From Prevotellaceae bacterium (GTDB lineage: Bacteria; Bacteroidota; Bacteroidia; Bacteroidales; Bacteroidaceae): DNA of 56,677 nucleotides. The notes beneath the pieces were generated by a model. The model did no database searches, was not told where the DNA came from, and saw only the letters and a list, made by a program, of their open reading frames with translations. The stretch spans positions 1 through 56,677 of the forward strand of contig JAUNOM010000015.1 of assembly GCA_030531085.1 (NCBI GenBank), given 5' to 3'. Below, piece after piece: positions 17,901 to 26,952 of this stretch (position 1 is the stretch's first letter; every line of letters begins with the position of its first letter). A program made the translations under genes and the position numbers.

Positions 17901-18179
17901 GCACCGGCTACACCTGTAGGCTGGCCGGACGAGGCGCACAAGGATATCCCGAACATCATGGACATGATTGCAAGCCACAAGTTTGACCTCATCATCAATA
18001 TCCCGAAGAACAACTCACGCCGTGAGCTGACAAACGGATACCGCATACGACGCGCCGCGATAGACCACAACATTCCGTTGTTCACCAACGCGCGCCTTGC
18101 AAGTGCATTCATCGAGGCGTTCTGCCATCTGTCGCTGAACGACATTCAGATAAAGAGCTGGCAGGAGTATGACTCGTAA
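14946..18179 (+). CDS. carB: Carbamoyl-phosphate synthase large subunit
   Basis: A 1077-aa cytoplasmic enzyme making carbamoyl phosphate from bicarbonate, ATP and glutamine-derived ammonia for arginine and pyrimidines. Both ATP-grasp halves are present. The first starts KKVLVLGSGALKIGQAGEFD with the ADP site IRSAYALGGLGSG. The second starts VIVLGSGAYRIGSSVEFD with VRPSYVLSGAAM. The C-terminal MGS-like allosteric domain (SGGAKEKASLLDSA, later ATEGTAKFLSE) is complete. Length is normal. The small subunit carA is not adjacent in this window, so the two genes may be transcribed apart. It has its own promoter and a strong terminator. Confidence 0.98.
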   Translation: MNKQLKKVLVLGSGALKIGQAGEFDYSGSQALKALREEGIRSVLINPNVATIQTSEGIADKVYFLPVNTHFVTEIIKKERPDGILLAFGGQTALNCGTELYQTGVLKEYGVEVLGTSVEAIMNTEDRDLFVKELNKVDLKTPVSQACESMDEAVAAARRIGFPIMIRSAYALGGLGSGVCPDEKTFREIAESAFTFAPQVLVEESLKGWKEIEFEVIRDSNDRCFTVASMENFDPLGIHTGESIVVAPTCSLTEEQVTMLQELAIKCVRHLNIVGECNIQYAFNAETNDYRIIEINARLSRSSALASKATGYPLAFVAAKIALGYTLDQIGEMGTTNSAYVAPSLDYLICKIPRWDLTKFSGVSRKIGSSMKSVGEIMSIGRTFEELIQKGLRMIGQGMHGFVGNDHIHFDNLDDELANPTDLRIFAIAQALEEDYSIEKIYELTKIDPWFIQKLKNIVDFEKVLKGYSSIEEIPADIMRQAKIMGFSDFQIARFVLDRHEGNMEKENLAVRAQRKKLGILPAVKRIPTVASEHPDLTNYLYMTYSAEGHDINYYKNDKSVIVLGSGAYRIGSSVEFDWCSVNAIETARKLGYKSIMINYNPETVSTDYDMCDHLYFDELSFERVLDVIDLECPCGVIVSVGGQIPNNLAMKLHRQGVPVLGTSPVSIDRAENRSKFSAMLDQLGIDQPKWSALTSMDDVKAFIDEVGYPVLVRPSYVLSGAAMNVCHNDEELTRFLAAASEVSKEFPVVISQFMTETNEIEFDGVAQNGEVVEYGISEHVEYAGVHSGDATMVFPAQQISFATARQIKKISRAIAKELNISGPFNIQYLAKGRDVKVIECNLRASRSFPFVSKVLKRNFIETATKIMLNAPYQKADKSAFDIDRMGVKASQFSFARLQNADPVLGVDMSSTGEVGCMGDTYEEALLNAMIATGYKIPSREKGIMLSSGGAKEKASLLDSAHALVKAGYKIYATEGTAKFLSENNAPATPVGWPDEAHKDIPNIMDMIASHKFDLIINIPKNNSRRELTNGYRIRRAAIDHNIPLFTNARLASAFIEAFCHLSLNDIQIKSWQEYDS

Positions 18180-18200
18180 ATAATATATAGCGCAAAAGGA

Positions 18201-18247
18201 AATGAGACTGATATTATCAAAAGATAGTACCAGTCTCATTCTTTTTT
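18201..18247 (+). terminator. Terminator between carB and hisB
   Basis: A 10-bp perfect stem pairs 18201-18210 with 18231-18240, followed by CTTTTTT. The A-rich left flank suggests it may also stop the converging hisB transcript. Confidence 0.85.
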
Positions 18248-18267
18248 ATGCTTGATTTGTCCCGGAA

Positions 18268-19338
18268 CTAAAGCGCTCCTTTTGTCGAAGGCAGCTGGTA
18301 ATGGTAAATATCCCTTTTCACCGCCATGCGGACGCTTCTTGCGAAGGCCTTGAAGATGCCCTCTATCTTGTGGTGCTCGTTCTCGCCTTCCGCTTTTATG
18401 TTCAGGTTCATCTTTGAGGCGTCACTGACACTCTTGAAGAAGTGCTTGAACATCTCTGTCGGCATCTCCCCTATCTTTTCACGATGAAATTCTGCATCCC
18501 AAACCAGCCATGGCCTGCCGCCGAAGTCAAGACAGACCTGTGCGAGGCAGTCGTCCATCGGCAGGGAGTATCCGTAGCGTTCTATGCCACGCTTGTCGCC
18601 AAGCGCCTTCGCTATACACTCGCCAATAACGATGCCCGTGTCCTCGATTGTATGATGCTCATCGACGTTAAGGTCGCCATTACAGCGGACATACAGATCC
18701 ATCATGCCGTGACGGCCTATCTGCTCCAGCATATGGTCGAAGAAACCCAGCCCCGTGGCGATGTCACACTTTCCTGTGCCGTCAAGATTCATGCGGACAC
18801 AGATATCCGTCTCCTTTGTGGTGCGGGTAATCTCCACTGTGCGCTCACCGGCGAACAGCAGCTCCGCAATCTTGTCCCATGTCATGCCGTCCTTGCCAAG
18901 GATGAGTGCCTTGCAGCCCAGGTTCTCGGCAAGCTGCGCGTCTGTCTCGCGGTCACCGATGACGTATGAGCCGGGGATATCGTACTCGGGATTGTTAATA
19001 TAAGAGGTCAGCAGACCCGTTCCCGGCTTGCGGCACGGATGATTGTCCTCAGGGAAATGCCTGTCAATCAGAATATCGTCGAACTCTATCCCCTCGCCCT
19101 TTAAAGTCTGCAAGATAAAGTTGTGCACAGGCCAGAAAGTGTCTTCGGGAAAGGACTCCGTGCCCAAGCCATCCTGATTTGACACCATCACAATTTGAAA
19201 ATCAAGGTTCTTGCATATAAATGAGAGGTTGCGGAATACTCCATCAACAAATACAAGTTTCTCAAATGCGTCAATCTGCTCGTCTTCCGGCTCTTTTATA
19301 AGAGTACCGTCACGATCTATAAAGAGAATCTTTTTCAC
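18268..19338 (-). CDS. hisB: Bifunctional histidinol-phosphatase / imidazoleglycerol-phosphate dehydratase
   Basis: A 356-aa fusion catalysing two steps of histidine synthesis. Residues 1 to about 165 are a HAD phosphatase ([10 protein letters not shown] with the DxD pair, and zinc-binding [14 protein letters not shown]). The rest is the IGP dehydratase, with metal-binding His clusters in [11 protein letters not shown] and [13 protein letters not shown]. The start codon is GTG at 19338. It lies 10 bp after a membrane-protein gene on the same strand and is probably co-transcribed with it. No other his genes are in view. Confidence 0.96.
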   Translation of the reverse strand: MKKILFIDRDGTLIKEPEDEQIDAFEKLVFVDGVFRNLSFICKNLDFQIVMVSNQDGLGTESFPEDTFWPVHNFILQTLKGEGIEFDDILIDRHFPEDNHPCRKPGTGLLTSYINNPEYDIPGSYVIGDRETDAQLAENLGCKALILGKDGMTWDKIAELLFAGERTVEITRTTKETDICVRMNLDGTGKCDIATGLGFFDHMLEQIGRHGMMDLYVRCNGDLNVDEHHTIEDTGIVIGECIAKALGDKRGIERYGYSLPMDDCLAQVCLDFGGRPWLVWDAEFHREKIGEMPTEMFKHFFKSVSDASKMNLNIKAEGENEHHKIEGIFKAFARSVRMAVKRDIYHYQLPSTKGAL

Positions 19339-19348
19339 TGTAAATTAA

Positions 19349-20287
19349 TTATTTATTCTTAGAATATATGTCACCGAACAAATGCAGCAGAGATATGGCG
19401 TATGCCACTCCGAAGATGCCACACAATGTCACGGCAATGGTTCCTATAATATACATCAACGTGTATCCATAAGCAGGGATAAGCGCCGTGTCGCCATAGT
19501 TTACACTTCCCTCGACACTGCTCAAATATGCCTCCGTAGCCACAATGCCTGGCATCAAAATGACAGCGCAGGCTATAAATAGAAGGAAAGAGCCCCATAC
19601 GGCAAGCGACAAGATTTTCACAACATTGCGAAATCCCTTGCGATAGGCCACAAGGAAGTCAAATTGCTTCATGTCTGGCACACCGCTCACCTCTCTGTTG
19701 GGCTTCATCATGCGACAAAAGAACGTATATATCATAGGAGCAAGGACAATAGCGAGAAGTACAGACAATATAAACGTCGCACCTATTATCAAGGCCCTCT
19801 TCTCCCACGACAAAGCATCAACATAGTTCATATATGTGTTGATTATCGGGAAACCGGGCATATTGATAACCAGCACCCATATTGTATATGGAAGACTGCG
19901 CCACGCCAACTGCACTGTACGTACCATTGTTCTCCTGAACATCATCCATTTTGTGGCCGTGGCGTCTTCAGGCAAAGGTATTTCAAGGGCCATAAGACGC
20001 CTGAACATAAGGAACATCCTCGACATGGCCAGCACCGTTGCCAACCATGATAGAGTATAAAGAGCCATTGCCTGTATAACTTCGTTAAGTGTCACACCGC
20101 TATACGCCTGCACTGCAACATTTAGCTTTATATTATAAGCAATGGAAAGAACACTAAGAAAGGAGGCTACGGTGAAATATGGCATCAGGACTTTTGACAC
20201 CATTGGCAGCTGCCGAACAAGGAACATACAGCCCTCATTGATGCACGATGTTAATGAATGACTCGAAAACAGTGATTTCTTATCCAT
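19349..20287 (-). CDS. Six-helix inner-membrane protein of unknown function
   Basis: A 312-aa protein that I do not recognise. About six hydrophobic helices are visible, for example MPYFTVASFLSVLSIAYNI, IQAMALYTLSWLATVLAM and LIIGATFILSVLLAIVLAP. Basic loops lie between them, including FRRTMVRTVQLAWRS. No catalytic or binding motif stands out. Its stop is 10 bp before the GTG of hisB, so the two probably share a transcript. The valS terminator lies between it and valS, so it needs its own promoter, which I did not find. It is unlike histidine transporters I know. Confidence 0.7.
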   Translation of the reverse strand: MDKKSLFSSHSLTSCINEGCMFLVRQLPMVSKVLMPYFTVASFLSVLSIAYNIKLNVAVQAYSGVTLNEVIQAMALYTLSWLATVLAMSRMFLMFRRLMALEIPLPEDATATKWMMFRRTMVRTVQLAWRSLPYTIWVLVINMPGFPIINTYMNYVDALSWEKRALIIGATFILSVLLAIVLAPMIYTFFCRMMKPNREVSGVPDMKQFDFLVAYRKGFRNVVKILSLAVWGSFLLFIACAVILMPGIVATEAYLSSVEGSVNYGDTALIPAYGYTLMYIIGTIAVTLCGIFGVAYAISLLHLFGDIYSKNK

Positions 20288-20314
20288 TGAATATATATTA
20301 AGGTAAAAGATAAA

Positions 20315-20371
20315 AGGATACCATATAAGATAATCTATGGAAAGTCCATAAACTATTATACATGGTATCCT
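20315..20371 (-). terminator. Terminator of valS
   Basis: A 10-bp perfect stem pairs 20315-20324 with 20362-20371. On the minus strand it is followed by TTTTATCTTTT. A smaller hairpin can form inside the loop. Confidence 0.7.
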
Positions 20372-20380
20372 AATGTATAG

Positions 20381-23104
20381 TTAGCGTTTCTTCAATTCTG
20401 CGATTGTCTGCTCAAGCGCCGCAATCTTCTCGCAGGAGTCCTGCTCCTTCTTGCGCTCCAGTGCGACCACAGCCTCTGGCGCATTGGCGACAAACCGTTC
20501 ATTTGCCAGTTTCTTCCGCACTCCAACAAGGAAACCTTTCAGATGCTTCAACTCCGCCTCGGCCTTCGCCAACTCCGCCTCAACGTCAATAAGGTCTCCC
20601 AAAGGCACTGCGTACTCGCGTGTTCCAATCATGAAGATGCTGCAACCATCGTCTTTCTTTAGAACATAAACGATATCAGACAGTCCCGCCATCTTCTTGA
20701 TTATATAGTTCAAAGACGGGCATTGGGTCACCACAGCATCCTTATCATCCGCCACAACGACCTCTAACTGCAACGGTTCGCGAGGTGCTATATTCTTAGT
20801 CTGGCGTACTCCGCGCACTCCTGACACTACCTGCTTGGCCTCCTCTACCTGCTCTAACAAAGCCTTTTCCTCATCGGATGGAGCATCACAAGTAAATACG
20901 GACACCATCAGTGACTCACCGGGGTTTCTTTCCACGATATGCTGCCAGAGTTCCTCTGTGATAAATGGCATAAACGGATGGATGATATGCATGAGTTTGT
21001 CGAAAATCTCAAGTGTTGCCCCCAGAGTTTCCTTATCAATCGGTGCCTGATATGCGGGTTTTATCATTTCAAGGTACCATCCGGAGAACTCATCGGTAAA
21101 GAGTTTATACGTAGCCATGAGAGCCTCGTTAAGACGGTACTTAGAATAATCGTCATTTATCTCCTCGTATGCGGACTTTATCTTTGCGTTCATCCATGCA
21201 ACGACCTTCTTATTAGCTTCGGGCTGCTCTATATCAGCTACCTGCCATCCTTGCACCAGTCTGAAGGCATTCCAAATCTTATTACTGAACGCCATACCCT
21301 GCTGACAAAGTGACTCGTCGAAAAGGATGTCATTACCAGCAGGCGCAGCAAGCAGCATTCCCATACGCACTCCATCAGCGCCATATTTGTCTATGAGTCC
21401 GATAGGGTCAGGAGAGTTGCCCAACTGCTTGGACATCTTACGTCCAAGGTTGTCACGCACAATTCCTGTAAAATAGACATTACGGAAAGGCACGTCTTTC
21501 ATATACTCCTCACCGGCCATAATCATACGCGCAACCCAGAAGAAGATAATATCTGGTCCTGTAACGAGGTCGCAGGTAGGATAATAGTACTTTATCTCCT
21601 CATTTCCCGGATTGTTTATACCATCAAACAATGATACAGGCCACAACCATGACGAGAACCATGTATCCAGTGCGTCCTCATCATGTCGGAGGTCATCCAT
21701 AGTAAGCTCCGGCATATCATATTTTTCCTTCGCCTTCTCAAGAGCCTCCTCTTTCGTCAACGCTACGACAAAACGTTCCTCACCATCATCGCCTACTGGC
21801 AGATAGTAAGCAGGAATACGGTGTCCCCACCATAACTGTCGAGAGATACACCAGTCCTGAATGTTCTCCAGCCAGTTCTTATATGTGGTGACATACTTTG
21901 CTGGATAGAACTTTATGTCTCCATTGAGTACTGGTGGCAATGCGATATCCGCAAAATGCTGCATAGACAGGAACCACTGCTTACACAATCTTGGCTCCAC
22001 AGCAGTGTCAGGGTTACGCTCTGAATAACCGACCTTATTGTCGTAATCCTCAATCTTCTCCAACAATCCTGCATTGGCAAGGTCTACAGCTATCTGCTTA
22101 CGCACATCCATACGATCCATGCCAACATACATACCAGCAGCCTCGGAAATTGTTCCGTCAGCATTGAATATGTCTATGGTCTCCAGATTATGCGTCTTGC
22201 CGAGGTTATAGTCATTAACATCGTGTGCCGGAGTCACCTTCAAACATCCTGTACCGAATTCCATGTCCACATACCTGTCCTCTATCACAGGTATCTCTCT
22301 GTTGACAAGTGGCACAATAACTTTGTGACCCTTTAGCCATTTATTCTTTGCGTCATTAGGATTTATGCACATGGCCGTATCACCCATAATTGTCTCTGGA
22401 CGTGTAGTCGCCACAACAGCATAATATCCTTTTTCATCCTTATGGATAATCTCGCCCTCTGCGCCTGTTGACTTCACGGCCGACTGATCTACCACATAAT
22501 ATTTAAGATTATAGAGCTTAGACTTCTCCTCACGATATACGACCTCTTCCGTAGACAATGCCGTCTGGGCTTTCGGATCCCAGTTTATCATACGCAGGCC
22601 ACGATAAATAAGTCCCTTATCGTAAAGGTCCACAAATACTTTTAATACAGACTCTGAACGCTTCTCGTCCATGGTGAATGCCGTGCGATCCCAATCACAT
22701 GAAGCTCCCAGACGCCTAAGCTGCTTTAGGATTATTCCGCCATGCTCATGAGTCCAATCCCACGCGTGCTCAAGAAACTCTTCACGGGTAAGGTCTAATT
22801 TACGTATTCCTTTATCTGCAAGACGCTTCACAACCTTTGCCTCGGTAGCAATAGAAGCGTGATCCGTACCTGGCACCCAGCACGCATTCTTTCCATCAAG
22901 TCTTGCCTTGCGGACCAATATATCCTGTATAGTCTCATTAAGCATGTGCCCCATGTGAAGCACTCCTGTAACATTCGGCGGAGGTATAACCAGTGTGTAC
23001 GGCTCACGTCCGTCAGGCTTACTTGAAAAAAGATTGTTGTCAGTCCAATACTGATACCATTTAGCCTCCACATTCTGTGGAGAATACTTACTTGCAAGTT
23101 CCAT
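20381..23104 (-). CDS. valS: Valyl-tRNA synthetase
   Basis: A 907-aa class I aminoacyl-tRNA synthetase that charges tRNA-Val and edits mischarged threonine. The HIGH motif appears as HMGH (residue 51 on) in [18 protein letters not shown]. The KMSKS loop reads [14 protein letters not shown]. The CP1 editing domain carries [12 protein letters not shown] and [11 protein letters not shown]. The C-terminal coiled-coil arm ([16 protein letters not shown]) is present. Length is normal. It has its own promoter and terminator. Confidence 0.98.
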   Translation of the reverse strand: MELASKYSPQNVEAKWYQYWTDNNLFSSKPDGREPYTLVIPPPNVTGVLHMGHMLNETIQDILVRKARLDGKNACWVPGTDHASIATEAKVVKRLADKGIRKLDLTREEFLEHAWDWTHEHGGIILKQLRRLGASCDWDRTAFTMDEKRSESVLKVFVDLYDKGLIYRGLRMINWDPKAQTALSTEEVVYREEKSKLYNLKYYVVDQSAVKSTGAEGEIIHKDEKGYYAVVATTRPETIMGDTAMCINPNDAKNKWLKGHKVIVPLVNREIPVIEDRYVDMEFGTGCLKVTPAHDVNDYNLGKTHNLETIDIFNADGTISEAAGMYVGMDRMDVRKQIAVDLANAGLLEKIEDYDNKVGYSERNPDTAVEPRLCKQWFLSMQHFADIALPPVLNGDIKFYPAKYVTTYKNWLENIQDWCISRQLWWGHRIPAYYLPVGDDGEERFVVALTKEEALEKAKEKYDMPELTMDDLRHDEDALDTWFSSWLWPVSLFDGINNPGNEEIKYYYPTCDLVTGPDIIFFWVARMIMAGEEYMKDVPFRNVYFTGIVRDNLGRKMSKQLGNSPDPIGLIDKYGADGVRMGMLLAAPAGNDILFDESLCQQGMAFSNKIWNAFRLVQGWQVADIEQPEANKKVVAWMNAKIKSAYEEINDDYSKYRLNEALMATYKLFTDEFSGWYLEMIKPAYQAPIDKETLGATLEIFDKLMHIIHPFMPFITEELWQHIVERNPGESLMVSVFTCDAPSDEEKALLEQVEEAKQVVSGVRGVRQTKNIAPREPLQLEVVVADDKDAVVTQCPSLNYIIKKMAGLSDIVYVLKKDDGCSIFMIGTREYAVPLGDLIDVEAELAKAEAELKHLKGFLVGVRKKLANERFVANAPEAVVALERKKEQDSCEKIAALEQTIAELKKR

Positions 23105-23141
23105 TATATATATAAGGTTATTTATATTATTTTTTGATTGG

Positions 23142-23173
23142 CAAAGTTAACACTTTTTTTTTTCTCTCGCAAA
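23142..23173 (-). promoter_or_regulatory. Promoter of valS
   Basis: Minus-strand TAACTTTG (23142-23149) lies 20 nt from TTTG (23170-23173). The start codon is 37 nt downstream. Confidence 0.75.
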
Positions 23174-23200
23174 TTTTCACGTCTGAAAAGATTGGCAACA

Positions 23201-24109
23201 TCAATACACCTTGAGTCTGTCGCCAACCACGGGAGCATAATCTGGAGAAAGATGGTTTTTTTTATACAATGACTTCAGCCTTATACCGTACTTCTGCGAT
23301 ATATCATAAAGACTTTCGCCAACCTTCACTATATGCGGTTTACGCTTATATGTCTTATCTGCCTTCGTACGCTTTTTCTTTAGATATACAAGGTCTCCTT
23401 TATTTAGCACATCTTTCCTATTACGCTCATTATATCTGGCAAGTTTCCGTGAACCCATGTCAAGTTTCTTCGCTATAGACATGAACGTCTCTCCACCCTT
23501 TGCCACGACGTAATAGTTCTTATTATTATAGTTTATAATATATCCGCTATATCCATTAGATCCTGCCCCCTCATGCTTTGCAAGATATTTATCATACGAT
23601 CTGGCCTTGTCATACTTGTCAAGATTATACGTCTCAATAATGTCAATAAGTCTTGTAGCATATTGTGGGTTCGTTGCATATCCACAGCTCTTCAACCCTT
23701 TGGCCCAACCTTTATAGTCCGTGCGCCTCAAAGAGAACAACTGTGAATAACGCTTCCTTTTCAAAAAGAGGCTATGATCTTCGTAACTATCCCTCACATT
23801 CTTATATACCCGAAAACACTCATTATGCTCATCATCATCCTTATAAATAGTAGCCCCAGTCCAATCGTGGCACTTTATACCAAAATGATTATTACCCCGT
23901 GTTGCAAGAGAACTACGCCCTGCCCCACTCTCAAGCAATCCTTGTGCAAGCGTTATGGAAGCGGGAATATCATGCTTCAACATCTGCTCCACTGCTATAT
24001 CCTTATACTTTGATATATACTCTTGATAGGCCGAATTCTGTCTTAGTTGTGCAAACGTTTGCACAACATAAAAGACCGCCAATAACATTATGTGACATAG
24101 ACGCATCAT
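23201..24109 (-). CDS. Secreted glucosaminidase (GH73-type) with two LysM domains
   Basis: A 302-aa peptidoglycan hydrolase that cuts the glycan strand. A signal peptide (MMRLCHIMLLAVFYVVQTFA) is followed by the glucosaminidase domain (residues of about 30-165). Probable catalytic Glu60 lies in AQGLLESGAGRSSLA, and NNHFGIKCHDW follows. Two LysM modules at about 205-252 (YYVVAKGGETFMSIAKKL) and 258-302 (HIVKVGESLYDISQKYGI) bind peptidoglycan. It probably acts in wall remodelling or cell separation. Start could be either of two adjacent ATGs (24109 or 24106). The tRNA-Glu terminator lies just upstream. Confidence 0.92.
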   Translation of the reverse strand: MMRLCHIMLLAVFYVVQTFAQLRQNSAYQEYISKYKDIAVEQMLKHDIPASITLAQGLLESGAGRSSLATRGNNHFGIKCHDWTGATIYKDDDEHNECFRVYKNVRDSYEDHSLFLKRKRYSQLFSLRRTDYKGWAKGLKSCGYATNPQYATRLIDIIETYNLDKYDKARSYDKYLAKHEGAGSNGYSGYIINYNNKNYYVVAKGGETFMSIAKKLDMGSRKLARYNERNRKDVLNKGDLVYLKKKRTKADKTYKRKPHIVKVGESLYDISQKYGIRLKSLYKKNHLSPDYAPVVGDRLKVY

Positions 24110-24138
24110 ATAGTAATCATAGTTATATTAAAACAATT

Positions 24139-24170
24139 AAAGCGATGCTCATAAAATAGAACATCGCTTT
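24139..24170 (-). terminator. Terminator of the tRNA-Ser-Glu-Glu transcript
   Basis: A 9-bp perfect stem pairs 24139-24147 with 24162-24170, directly after the last tRNA on the minus strand. Confidence 0.7.
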
Positions 24171-24173
24171 TTG

Positions 24174-24245
24174 TAGTGGATAGGGGATTCGAACCCCTAT
24201 GGCAAGATTGAGAATCTTGAATCCTAACCCTTAGATGAATCCACC
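24174..24245 (-). tRNA. tRNA-Glu(CUC), copy 2
   Basis: A 72-nt cloverleaf on the minus strand. The acceptor GGTGGAT pairs with ATCCACT with a terminal G-U. The anticodon stem CAAGA/TCTTG encloses TTCTCAA, giving CUC. The T-loop is TTCGAAT and the discriminator is A; no CCA is encoded. It is identical to the copy at 24271-24342. Confidence 0.92.
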
Positions 24246-24270
24246 GTCAGATTATGTATGTTGCCTTTTG

Positions 24271-24342
24271 TAGTGGATAGGGGATTCGAACCCCTATGGC
24301 AAGATTGAGAATCTTGAATCCTAACCCTTAGATGAATCCACC
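24271..24342 (-). tRNA. tRNA-Glu(CUC), copy 1
   Basis: Same sequence as the copy at 24174-24245. The two sit in 79-bp perfect direct repeats (24169-24247 and 24266-24344) offset by 97 bp, so this is a tandem duplication inside one tRNA transcript. Confidence 0.92.
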
Positions 24343-24371
24343 GTAGGCATTTGGCAACTAAAGAGAAAGTG

Positions 24372-24459
24372 CGGAAGGTGGGGGATTCGAACCCCCGGTA
24401 CGGTAAACCCGTACGTCAGTTTAGCAAACTGGTGGTTTCAGCCACTCACCCAACCTTCC
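24372..24459 (-). tRNA. tRNA-Ser(GCU)
   Basis: An 88-nt class II tRNA on the minus strand. The acceptor GGAAGGT pairs with ACCTTCC, the anticodon loop TTGCTAA gives GCU, and the long variable arm (CGTACGGGTTTACCGTACC) folds on itself. It is the first gene of the Ser-Glu-Glu transcript. Confidence 0.95.
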
Positions 24460-24569
24460 TTTTTACATTAAGTATGTATAACACCTTAACTCTTTAGGCG
24501 TGCATTATTTAAATGCTTCAGCAATCCGACTATCGCGATTGTTTTACAGCCGTTTCCGAATTGCGAGTG

Positions 24570-24601
24570 CAAAGGTAGCAATTATTTTTAATACTGCCAA
24601 A
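24570..24601 (-). promoter_or_regulatory. Promoter of the tRNA-Ser-Glu-Glu transcript
   Basis: Minus-strand TACCTTTG (24570-24577) lies 20 nt from TTTG (24598-24601). Confidence 0.72.
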
Positions 24602-24699
24602 TTTTATATAATCTTTTTTCAAGAAAAGAATAAAAAAGGCTTCTTTAAACCATAAAAACTGACCTTTTGCCATCATACACCTTATATTTATATACTTTC

Positions 24700-25968
24700 T
24701 TAACTTAACTTATGTATCACAAGTCCAGAACGCAGTTTGGGTTCAAACCATGTAGCCTTTGGAGGCATTATGTTACCAGAATCCGCAATATCCATTATCT
24801 GTTTCATTGACACAGGATACAAAGCAAGGGCTGCACGCATCTCACCAGAATCAACTCGACGCTTTAACTCTGCAAGCCCACGAAGGCCTCCAACAAAATC
24901 CACTCTTTGACTGGAGCGCAAATCTCCTAATTCTAAAATATCCTGCAAAATAAGTCGTGAAGAAATGTCCACATCAAGCACTCCTATAGGGTCTGAGTCA
25001 TCATAAGTGCCAGGCTTGGCACTCAACGAATACCACTCGCCGTCAAGATACAAAGAAAACTCATGCGCACGCTGTGGACGGTATTCTTCCGCACCTTTGT
25101 TCTCTACAACAAAATTCTCTGACAATTTCTCAAGGAACTGTTCAGAAGTATTACCGTTAAGGTCTTTAAACACCCTGTTATAATCAAGCACGGTCAGTTG
25201 GCTGGCTTGGAAGCACACGGCCATGAAATAGTTATACTCCTCATCCCCTTTATGATTCGGATTCTGTGCCGCCTTCTCGGTTCCAACAAGTGCAGCTGCC
25301 GCTGAACGGTGATGACCGTCAGCAATATAGAGTGAAGGCATCTTGGCAAATTCATCTGTTATTACCTTTATATCTGCATCATCACTCACCACCCAGAACT
25401 GATGACGGAAGCCATCAATTGGCGCCACGAAATCATATTCAGGCTCCATACCAGCATACTTCTTTATCAACGCATCAAGAACTGCATTATCGGGGTATGC
25501 AAAAAATACCGGCTCTATATTCGCATCGTTTACACGCACGTGCTTCATGCGGTCCTCTTCCTTGTCACGGCGAGTCAGTTCGTGTTTCTTTATAACTCCT
25601 GTTTGATAGTCACCGGAATAAGCACCAACCACAAGACCATACTGTGTCTTTTCCTTATTGCCATTGGCAGGCAAGCAAGAAGTCTGAGCGTATATGTAAT
25701 ATTGTTCTTTAGAATCTTGCACAAGCCAGCCATTATCCTGAAACTTTTTAAAGTTCTCTGCAGCCTTCTCATATACACGGGCATCATACTCACTCGTACC
25801 TACAGGAAAATCTATTTCAGGCTTTATTATATGATACAATGACTTTTCGTTATCTCCAGCTTCCGCACGTGCCTCTTCAGAATCAAGAACATCATACGGA
25901 CGGCTCTCTACATACTCCACCAGTTTTTTTGGTGGGCGAACTCCCTTAAAAGGTTTTACTATTGCCAT
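24700..25968 (-). CDS. DUF1015 family protein
   Basis: A 422-aa cytoplasmic protein of the DUF1015 family. It starts MAIVKPFKGVRPPKKLVEYV and PYDVLDSEEARAEAG, and has the conserved ADGHHRSAAAALVG motif near the middle and a C-terminal MPPKATWFEPKLRSGLVIH. The family is widespread and lacks an established activity. In Bacteroidota it often neighbours serine-synthesis genes, but none is seen here. It has its own promoter. No strong terminator follows. Confidence 0.9.
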   Translation of the reverse strand: MAIVKPFKGVRPPKKLVEYVESRPYDVLDSEEARAEAGDNEKSLYHIIKPEIDFPVGTSEYDARVYEKAAENFKKFQDNGWLVQDSKEQYYIYAQTSCLPANGNKEKTQYGLVVGAYSGDYQTGVIKKHELTRRDKEEDRMKHVRVNDANIEPVFFAYPDNAVLDALIKKYAGMEPEYDFVAPIDGFRHQFWVVSDDADIKVITDEFAKMPSLYIADGHHRSAAAALVGTEKAAQNPNHKGDEEYNYFMAVCFQASQLTVLDYNRVFKDLNGNTSEQFLEKLSENFVVENKGAEEYRPQRAHEFSLYLDGEWYSLSAKPGTYDDSDPIGVLDVDISSRLILQDILELGDLRSSQRVDFVGGLRGLAELKRRVDSGEMRAALALYPVSMKQIMDIADSGNIMPPKATWFEPKLRSGLVIHKLS

Positions 25969-26014
25969 AGTTTTAAGTTGCTTGTTTTGTAAATGTGTTT
26001 ATATTCTTTGCGTG

Positions 26015-26045
26015 CAAAAGTACTAAAAAAAATCCACCTGACAAA
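26015..26045 (-). promoter_or_regulatory. Promoter of the DUF1015 gene
   Basis: Minus-strand TACTTTTG (26015-26022) lies 19 nt from TTTG (26042-26045). Confidence 0.68.
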
Positions 26046-26121
26046 ATAATCCTAAAAAATATTACAGAATGTACAAGACAGAAGCCAATCGTAGTTCACT
26101 GAATTCACACTGTATTAAAGC

Positions 26122-26159
26122 AAAGAGTCCTGTTTGAAACTTTCCAAACAGGACTCTTT
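26122..26159 (-). terminator. Terminator of tRNA-Cys
   Basis: A 15-bp perfect stem pairs 26122-26136 with 26145-26159, 6 nt after the tRNA 3' end on the minus strand. Confidence 0.78.
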
Positions 26160-26165
26160 ATTTAG

Positions 26166-26237
26166 AGGTGCGTGGCGGAGTCGAACCGCCTTGGCTGGTT
26201 TTGCAGACCAGAGACTAAACCGTTCATCCAACGCACC
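26166..26237 (-). tRNA. tRNA-Cys(GCA)
   Basis: A 72-nt cloverleaf on the minus strand. The acceptor GGTGCGT pairs with ACGCACC, the anticodon loop CTGCAAA gives GCA, and the T-loop is TTCGACT. The discriminator is U, as expected for tRNA-Cys. No CCA is encoded. Confidence 0.95.
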
Positions 26238-26293
26238 ATCTATATCTTCCGTACTAAATGATGAACGAAAGCACTTGTTTTCCAAATGCGATG

Positions 26294-26325
26294 CAAAGGT
26301 ACAACTTTTTTCTGAATAACACAAA
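26294..26325 (-). promoter_or_regulatory. Promoter of tRNA-Cys
   Basis: Minus-strand TACCTTTG (26294-26301) lies 20 nt from TTTG (26322-26325). Confidence 0.72.
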
Positions 26326-26384
26326 CTTTTCTTGAAAAAAAACAAAAAAAACTCCATTCCCTTCATTTTATCATTTTTTTTTTG

Positions 26385-26392
26385 TAATTTTG
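26385..26392 (+). promoter_or_regulatory. Promoter -7 box of tRNA-Leu
   Basis: TAATTTTG begins 28 nt upstream of the tRNA 5' end. The expected -33 TTTG is not clear within the T-rich stretch before it. Confidence 0.55.
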
Positions 26393-26412
26393 CACCCGAT
26401 TTATAAAGCGAT

Positions 26413-26494
26413 GCGCCTGTGGCGAAATTGGTAGACGCGCTAGACTTAGGATCTAGTGTCTTGCGATGTGCAGGTTCGAGTCCTGTCAGGCGCA
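26413..26494 (+). tRNA. tRNA-Leu(UAG)
   Basis: An 82-nt class II tRNA. The acceptor GCGCCTG pairs with CAGGCGC, the anticodon loop CTTAGGA gives UAG, and the T-loop is TTCGAGT. The discriminator is A and no CCA is encoded. Confidence 0.95.
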
Positions 26495-26500
26495 CATTTT

Positions 26501-26536
26501 CCCTAACCTTACATGAAAAAGGTTAGGGATTTATTT
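26501..26536 (+). terminator. Terminator of tRNA-Leu
   Basis: A 10-bp perfect stem pairs 26501-26510 with 26519-26528, followed by ATTTATTTT. Confidence 0.8.
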
Positions 26537-26625
26537 TCCCTGACCGACATTAGACAAACATTAGTTTTTCACAATACACTAACGTCATATAGATTTCTCA
26601 CGCAAACAAATCACCTTTATATATA

Positions 26626-26928
26626 ATGTATCAGAAATTCATCATAAACCAAGACGGAGTATTAAAATTCGGCCACACATACCTTCATCGCGATATGCTC
26701 TCACCAGGAGAGCGTTGCGTATATGGTGGAGGATTATGGAAAGTCGATGAAAATCGCAAAGTCATTCTGTTATATGGTCGTTCTTTTGATTTTGGACCAC
26801 CAGACTTTGAATATGTGCGTAAAATAGACTGGACAGGATTAGAAGGCAGCCATTATCCATTACTGTACCTGCCTTACTGGCCTGACGAGAAGTATGCCAA
26901 GCCCATTTTCACAAATACGAGATCATAA
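26626..26928 (+). CDS. Small conserved-looking protein, function unknown
   Basis: A 100-aa soluble protein with no signal peptide. It begins MYQKFIINQDGVLKFGH and ends LYLPYWPDEKYAKPIFTN. It is rich in aromatic residues and Gly, suggesting a small beta-rich fold. I do not recognise a named family. Codon use and a clean start support it being real. It lies 24 nt before the flavodoxin-like gene on the same strand and is probably co-transcribed with it; a partner or regulatory role is only a guess. Confidence 0.65.
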   Translation: MYQKFIINQDGVLKFGHTYLHRDMLSPGERCVYGGGLWKVDENRKVILLYGRSFDFGPPDFEYVRKIDWTGLEGSHYPLLYLPYWPDEKYAKPIFTNTRS

Positions 26929-26952
26929 CTAACAATTCAAACAAACAATACT

